From assembly GCF_001982635.1 (NCBI RefSeq), contig NZ_MKFI01000001.1, positions 426,774 through 490,773 on the forward strand: a DNA stretch of 64,000 bases, read 5' to 3'. Numbering within the stretch: position 1 is the first letter of the stretch; every line of letters starts with the position of its first letter. Below the pieces are notes generated by a model. The model was not told the DNA's origin. It did not search any database and worked only from the letters and a program-made list of their open reading frames with translations. This DNA is from Bradyrhizobium mercantei. Its GTDB lineage: Bacteria; Pseudomonadota; Alphaproteobacteria; Rhizobiales; Xanthobacteraceae. Made by a program: the position numbers and the translations under genes. Positions 60,912 through 64,000 of this stretch are shown here, one piece after another.

Positions 60912-61319
60912 ATGAGACATATCATCCTCGCGCTGGCGCTCTTCTGCCCGGCTGCGGCGCTTGCTCAAGGCACCACTCCACCCCCCGCCTCCGCCGACAA
61001 GCCGGCGGCGGCCTCGCAGCCGATGGTCGGCGACAAGCCGCTGGTCCAGGTCGGCAAGAAATCGGCCGCCAAGAAGGGCGAGAAGGCGGCCGCGCCGGGC
61101 AAGCCGCAGTCGGTCGCCCAGAAGCTCCAGGCCTGTCAGGACATCGACGACGCCACCAAGGAGCGGCTGATCTGCTACGACGACATCTTCAAGCCGCAGC
61201 CGAAGCCGAAGGCCGCCCCTGCCAAGGGCGTCAACGAATGCCGCTTCGTGAAGGAAGAGGACGAGCGGCTGACCTGCTACAACGGCTTCGCCGACAAGAT
61301 TCCGCGCCTGCCGCGCTAA
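60912..61319 (+). CDS. Exported protein with two Cys-x-Cys-Tyr-Asp/Asn repeats, 135 aa
   Basis: Signal peptide MRHIILALALFCPAAALAQG with cleavage near ALA-QG. A Lys/Ala/Pro-rich linker (about 25-65) leads to two similar modules: CQDIDDATKERLICYDDIFK and CRFVKEEDERLTCYNGFADK, each a pair of cysteines ending in ER-L-CY. This duplicated motif resembles segments in type VI-linked VasI-type and other exported proteins of alphaproteobacteria. Function unknown. Converges on the next gene, with a shared hairpin between them. Confidence 0.68.
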   Translation: MRHIILALALFCPAAALAQGTTPPPASADKPAAASQPMVGDKPLVQVGKKSAAKKGEKAAAPGKPQSVAQKLQACQDIDDATKERLICYDDIFKPQPKPKAAPAKGVNECRFVKEEDERLTCYNGFADKIPRLPR

Positions 61320-61359
61320 TTGCGCCGGCGGCCCGGCTGCTGTCGCGGGACATGAAAAT

Positions 61360-61383
61360 GCCGCCGCAAGTGATTGCGGCGGC
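61360..61383. terminator. Bidirectional hairpin between convergent genes
   Basis: GCCGCCGCAA pairs perfectly with TTGCGGCGGC around GTGA. On the minus strand it is followed by ATTTTCATG, a short U-run, so it most likely ends the minus-strand gene at 61414 and blocks read-through in the other direction. Confidence 0.6.
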
Positions 61384-61413
61384 GGATCGATTGCCGGCTG
61401 CGGCGGCCCTTGC

Positions 61414-61929
61414 CTACCAGGTTCCGAAGCCGCCGAAGAAGCCCATCCGCGGTTGCTGCTGCGCGACGCGGTAGGGCTGATACATACCGGGCTGTGCCAA
61501 CCGCATCGGCTGCTGGGGATGGCTGTGGTAGCGCGCGACCTTGCGCTTCTTCGGTGCCTGCGCCGGCTGCTCGGCCGGCTTCGCCTCGGCCACGGCCTTC
61601 TGCGCGTCAGCCTTCTCCGGCGGAATGAACTGGGCAAAGGTGTTGCGGACGCGGGCCTGCGCCGACGCGTCGCCCGTCGCCGGCGGGATGGCCGCGGCGA
61701 CCGCGTTCACCTGGGACGGTATAATGGTCGGCAGGTTGGTGTCGTAGACCACCCGCTCCGGCAGTTTCTGGGTCGACCGGATCCGTACCATGCTCTTGTC
61801 GACACCGGGCGACGAGATGGTCTGGCTTTGGCCGGGGACCACGGTCTCCTGCGGCACGATTGCGGTCACGACGAAGAGCAGCGCGAGCAGCACTCCACCA
61901 ACGTACAGGAAATAACGCGCTACAGGCAT
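61414..61929 (-). CDS. Membrane-anchored hypothetical protein, 171 aa
   Basis: Starts MPVARYFLYVGGVLLALLFV, a single helix. The extracytoplasmic part (VRIRSTQKLPERVVYDTNLP) is followed by an Ala/Gln/Pro/Lys tail and a Gly/Phe-rich end (MGFFGGFGTW). Found, as I recall, in many Bradyrhizobium genomes without function. The ATG at 61927-61929 is preferred to an upstream one that adds 13 residues of ARGGAS-like sequence. Confidence 0.65.
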   Translation of the reverse strand: MPVARYFLYVGGVLLALLFVVTAIVPQETVVPGQSQTISSPGVDKSMVRIRSTQKLPERVVYDTNLPTIIPSQVNAVAAAIPPATGDASAQARVRNTFAQFIPPEKADAQKAVAEAKPAEQPAQAPKKRKVARYHSHPQQPMRLAQPGMYQPYRVAQQQPRMGFFGGFGTW

Positions 61930-62146
61930 TTTGGAAGCTCCCCCCCGCGCGCAGCGGGCGCGGTTCATCTCGGCGCGACGACATTAGTCATCGCGCGGCG
62001 AGTTCATCGTCTGCGCATGATCACCCGAAAGTCGCCATCGGCGCTTCCGGGTCGTTCTCTAACGGTCGGCTTATTAGTTAGTTCCTGCCCGGCCGTTACG
62101 GTTCACCCGCCAAGTCAATTCCCGGTCACTTTTTCGAGATGCGGGT

Positions 62147-62773
62147 TTAGAGGCGGCTGGCGGTCACGACCGTGCATTTGGCCTTGTTTGCATTGACGTT
62201 TACGAACCCGATGAGCATCCGCGAATAGGTTTTGCGGCTCTTCATGGCAATGGTGTCGGGGATGAGCCGCTTGCGCTCCGTCACGGGGCTGCCGTCACGG
62301 CGGATGAAGGCGCAGGCGATCTCGATGTCCTTCACCGCGAAATCATTGGCATTGCGCAGCGTCATGGTGACCAGCGCCTTCGAACCGAGCCCGCCGCGCT
62401 GCCAGATTTGCGATGCGATCCGCAGCTTGTCGACCGGCAACCTGTCGGAGCCGGGCTCCGACGGCTGGATCTCCGCTGCCGCCGGCGGAGCGGTCGCCAC
62501 CCCGACGGTGGCCGGCTCATCTGCCGGTACGGCCAGCGCATCTTTTGCGACCTCGGCGGTTTGCGCCCCGGTCGCGGTATTCTGTGCGGCGCGGATTGTG
62601 GCTGACGACACCGGCCAGACACCCTGGTCTCCGGCGTCGCTGGGCTCGGGGAGCATGAACCATGCACAGATTCCGGCCAGCGCGATCAGCGGCAGCAGCA
62701 GACTGGCATAGAAGCCGCGCTCACCGAGACGTCCGGCGCCAAATCTTCGAAACGACGCCAAGCCGATCCGCAT
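62147..62773 (-). CDS. Membrane-anchored hypothetical protein, 208 aa
   Basis: One helix (FYASLLLPLIALAGICAWFM, residues 21-40), then an Ala/Thr-rich linker (about 50-115) and a C-terminal beta domain (about 120-205: ALVTMTLRNANDFAVKDIEI and RLIPDTIAMKSRKTYSRMLI). The C-terminal part looks like an immunoglobulin-like or DUF-type domain that handles an anchored partner; not identified. Two cysteines at about 163 and 202. Start MRIGLASFRRFG at 62771-62773. Confidence 0.65.
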   Translation of the reverse strand: MRIGLASFRRFGAGRLGERGFYASLLLPLIALAGICAWFMLPEPSDAGDQGVWPVSSATIRAAQNTATGAQTAEVAKDALAVPADEPATVGVATAPPAAAEIQPSEPGSDRLPVDKLRIASQIWQRGGLGSKALVTMTLRNANDFAVKDIEIACAFIRRDGSPVTERKRLIPDTIAMKSRKTYSRMLIGFVNVNANKAKCTVVTASRL

Positions 62774-63036
62774 CGTCGTGCCCTCACCCTCGACGCCCGA
62801 TCAAGCCGCCAGCAAGGATGCCGCAGTCATCGCAGCGAGCGGCATCGGGGACGGCTACAGGTCGAGCGGCCACGCGAGAACAATCGCTGACGCCGGGAAT
62901 GGTTTCATTCCGGGACGACAATCTTGCGACAGGCGCCACGGAGGGATGGCATCGCAGCCGGCTGCTCGCTATTTTGCGCCGCCCGCGAGCGAATGCCGCG
63001 CACCCAAGCGGCACGAGAAACAATAAGGAGTTCGCA

Positions 63037-63420
63037 ATGCCTGTCGTCACCTGGGACCACGTCCATCTGCGCAGTCCCGATCCCGAGGCCACCGCGACCT
63101 GGCTGCGCGACATCCTCGGCGGCGAGATCATCCGCGGTCCCGGCCGCATCGACGTTCAGCTCGGCGGCGCCAAGGTGTTCATCGCGGAGGTGACGCAGGG
63201 CGACGGCGTCAACGCGCCGCCGGTGACGCCGTATCAGGGGCTCGATCATTTCGGGCTGACGGTGAAGGACATCGACGCGGTCGCGGCCGAGATCAAGGCC
63301 AAGGGCGTCGAGTTCACCAAGGAGCCGACCACGATCCGTCCCGGCGTGCGGATCTGCTTCATCCGCGGCCCGCAGGGCATCTCGATCGAGCTACTTGAGC
63401 GCGACAACAAGTACGTGTGA
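63037..63420 (+). CDS. VOC-family (glyoxalase-like) protein, 127 aa
   Basis: A compact vicinal-oxygen-chelate fold: MPVVTWDHVHLRSPDPEATA with metal-ligand candidates His8/His10, then GLDHFGLTVKDIDAVAAEI with His69, and the closing ISIELLERDNKY with Glu120. Members include glyoxalases, dioxygenases and isomerases; no substrate clue lies nearby. An AAGGAG ribosome site seven bases before the ATG fixes the start. A strong terminator follows. Confidence 0.85.
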   Translation: MPVVTWDHVHLRSPDPEATATWLRDILGGEIIRGPGRIDVQLGGAKVFIAEVTQGDGVNAPPVTPYQGLDHFGLTVKDIDAVAAEIKAKGVEFTKEPTTIRPGVRICFIRGPQGISIELLERDNKYV

Positions 63421-63431
63421 GCGAGGCGCCA

Positions 63432-63478
63432 GAGCCCCGTTCCGATTGGATCGGAACGGGCTCCGGATTTTTTGTTTT
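63432..63478 (+). terminator. Rho-independent terminator of the VOC gene
   Basis: GAGCCCCGTTCCGAT pairs with ATCGGAACGGGCTC (one bulged C), a 14-bp stem, followed by CCGGATTTTTTGTTTTG. A classical terminator placed 11 bp after the stop codon. Confidence 0.9.
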
Positions 63479-63481
63479 GAC

Positions 63482-63526
63482 GCGTTTTCTTTAAGCGAAC
63501 CGGTACCCCACTTCGCTCGAAAACGC
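63482..63526. repeat. Short palindromic dispersed element
   Basis: GCGTTTTC (63482-63489) and GAAAACGC (63519-63526) are inverted ends around AGCGAA/TTCGCT and a GGTACCC centre. I recognise this form as a frequent intergenic element of Bradyrhizobium and relatives, from memory only. It abuts the terminator and the stop of the next gene. Confidence 0.5.
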
Positions 63527-63527
63527 T

Positions 63528-63884
63528 TCAAGTCATGCTGCCGGGCATGAAGCAGCGGATCGTCATACCCATGTAGCTCTTGATCGGCCAGACCATGGCG
63601 CGGCCGACCCGATTGGGTTCGGTGACCACGGCCTCGTCGGGGACATCGATCCAGGCTCCATCGAGGCGCACACGATAGTGTCCGTCCTTCGATTCCCAAT
63701 CGACGTCGCTGACGGCGCTGCCGTCGGCATCCGAGCAGCACGGCCCCTTGCCGCTACGCAGACCGTCGAACCATTCCTTCAGCGGCGAATTGGCGTAGCG
63801 GCCGTCGGGATCGCGCGCCTGCGCAAGCTGCGCAGCGGCGACCGACAAGAGCGCGACCATGCCGAGCGGCAGGGAGACCCGCAT
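63528..63884 (-). CDS. Exported conserved protein, 118 aa
   Basis: Start MRVSLPLGMVALLSVAAAQL gives a signal peptide cleaved after AQA. The mature part contains GRYANSPLKEWFDGLRSGKG, PCCSDADGSAVSDVDW and a C-terminal RCFMPGSMT, with a Cys-Cys pair and a third cysteine. This family is well represented in Bradyrhizobium as a small exported protein without function. In-frame starts upstream (to 63989) would add an Arg-rich piece that is not signal-like; the ATG at 63882-63884 is chosen. The promoter side runs to the right edge. Confidence 0.72.
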   Translation of the reverse strand: MRVSLPLGMVALLSVAAAQLAQARDPDGRYANSPLKEWFDGLRSGKGPCCSDADGSAVSDVDWESKDGHYRVRLDGAWIDVPDEAVVTEPNRVGRAMVWPIKSYMGMTIRCFMPGSMT

Positions 63885-64000
63885 CCGGCCGCCGCGACGG
63901 CGGGTCAGGGTTCCGGGATCGTCATACCGGCCCGCAAGGCGGCCGCCAGCTTCCATCCTGTCTGTCATGTATGTTGCTCCAGCACTCACCGGCCAGTGCA

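Overview
The window reads as chromosome from a high-GC alphaproteobacterium of the Bradyrhizobium / Nitrobacteraceae type. The inference rests on protein character, many short rhizobial-type conserved proteins, the palindromic intergenic elements at 15759-15880 and 63482-63526, and the gene mix (FolD, CzcA-type efflux, AlkB, PadR with a DUF1700-type partner). No taxon-defining gene such as rRNA is present.

Layout. 1-27.8 kb is core-like chromosome: a PPC-domain fragment, a membrane GGDEF-EAL protein, an orphan ArsI-like dioxygenase, a CzcB/CzcA metal efflux operon, a phosphodiesterase/phosphatase behind a good Pho box, peroxiredoxin plus photolyase, an EamA transporter, a winged-helix/TPR regulator divergent from an acyl-CoA-dehydrogenase-like oxidase, a GNAT protein, a radical SAM protein with its SPASM-like cysteines ahead of the core, a tandem pair of paralogous membrane proteins (one apparently frameshifted beside a 14-bp minisatellite), two newly read short genes, and an antiporter fused to two universal-stress domains.

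27.84-45.39 kb is a genomic island of about 17.5 kb inserted in the 3' end of tRNA-Arg(UCG). An 18-bp copy of the tRNA end closes it on the right. It carries a tyrosine integrase, an excisionase-like protein, a decayed primase gene, and cargo: an HNH-like zinc protein, an AspBHI-like modification-dependent restriction enzyme with an unknown partner, a divergent PD-(D/E)XK protein, an FRG-domain protein, an M41-like protease lacking its AAA+ module, and a long same-strand run of lipoproteins, secreted and membrane proteins of unknown role. No conjugation or phage structural genes are visible, so it looks like a cryptic integrated element used as a defence and accessory store.

45.4-64 kb returns to chromosome: a BLUF photosensor, a G8-domain beta-helix protein with a transglutaminase-like partner, AraC regulator divergent from alkane monooxygenase AlkB, a methyltransferase, an ACT-domain protein, a zinc-ribbon protein, a PadR / DUF1700-type / beta-lactamase-fold run, MaoC, FolD and several Bradyrhizobium-type exported proteins. 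The strongest leads for something new are the divergent nuclease locus at 31.2-34.9 kb, the protease operon at 40.5-42.2 kb and the envelope cassette at 35.9-40.4 kb.
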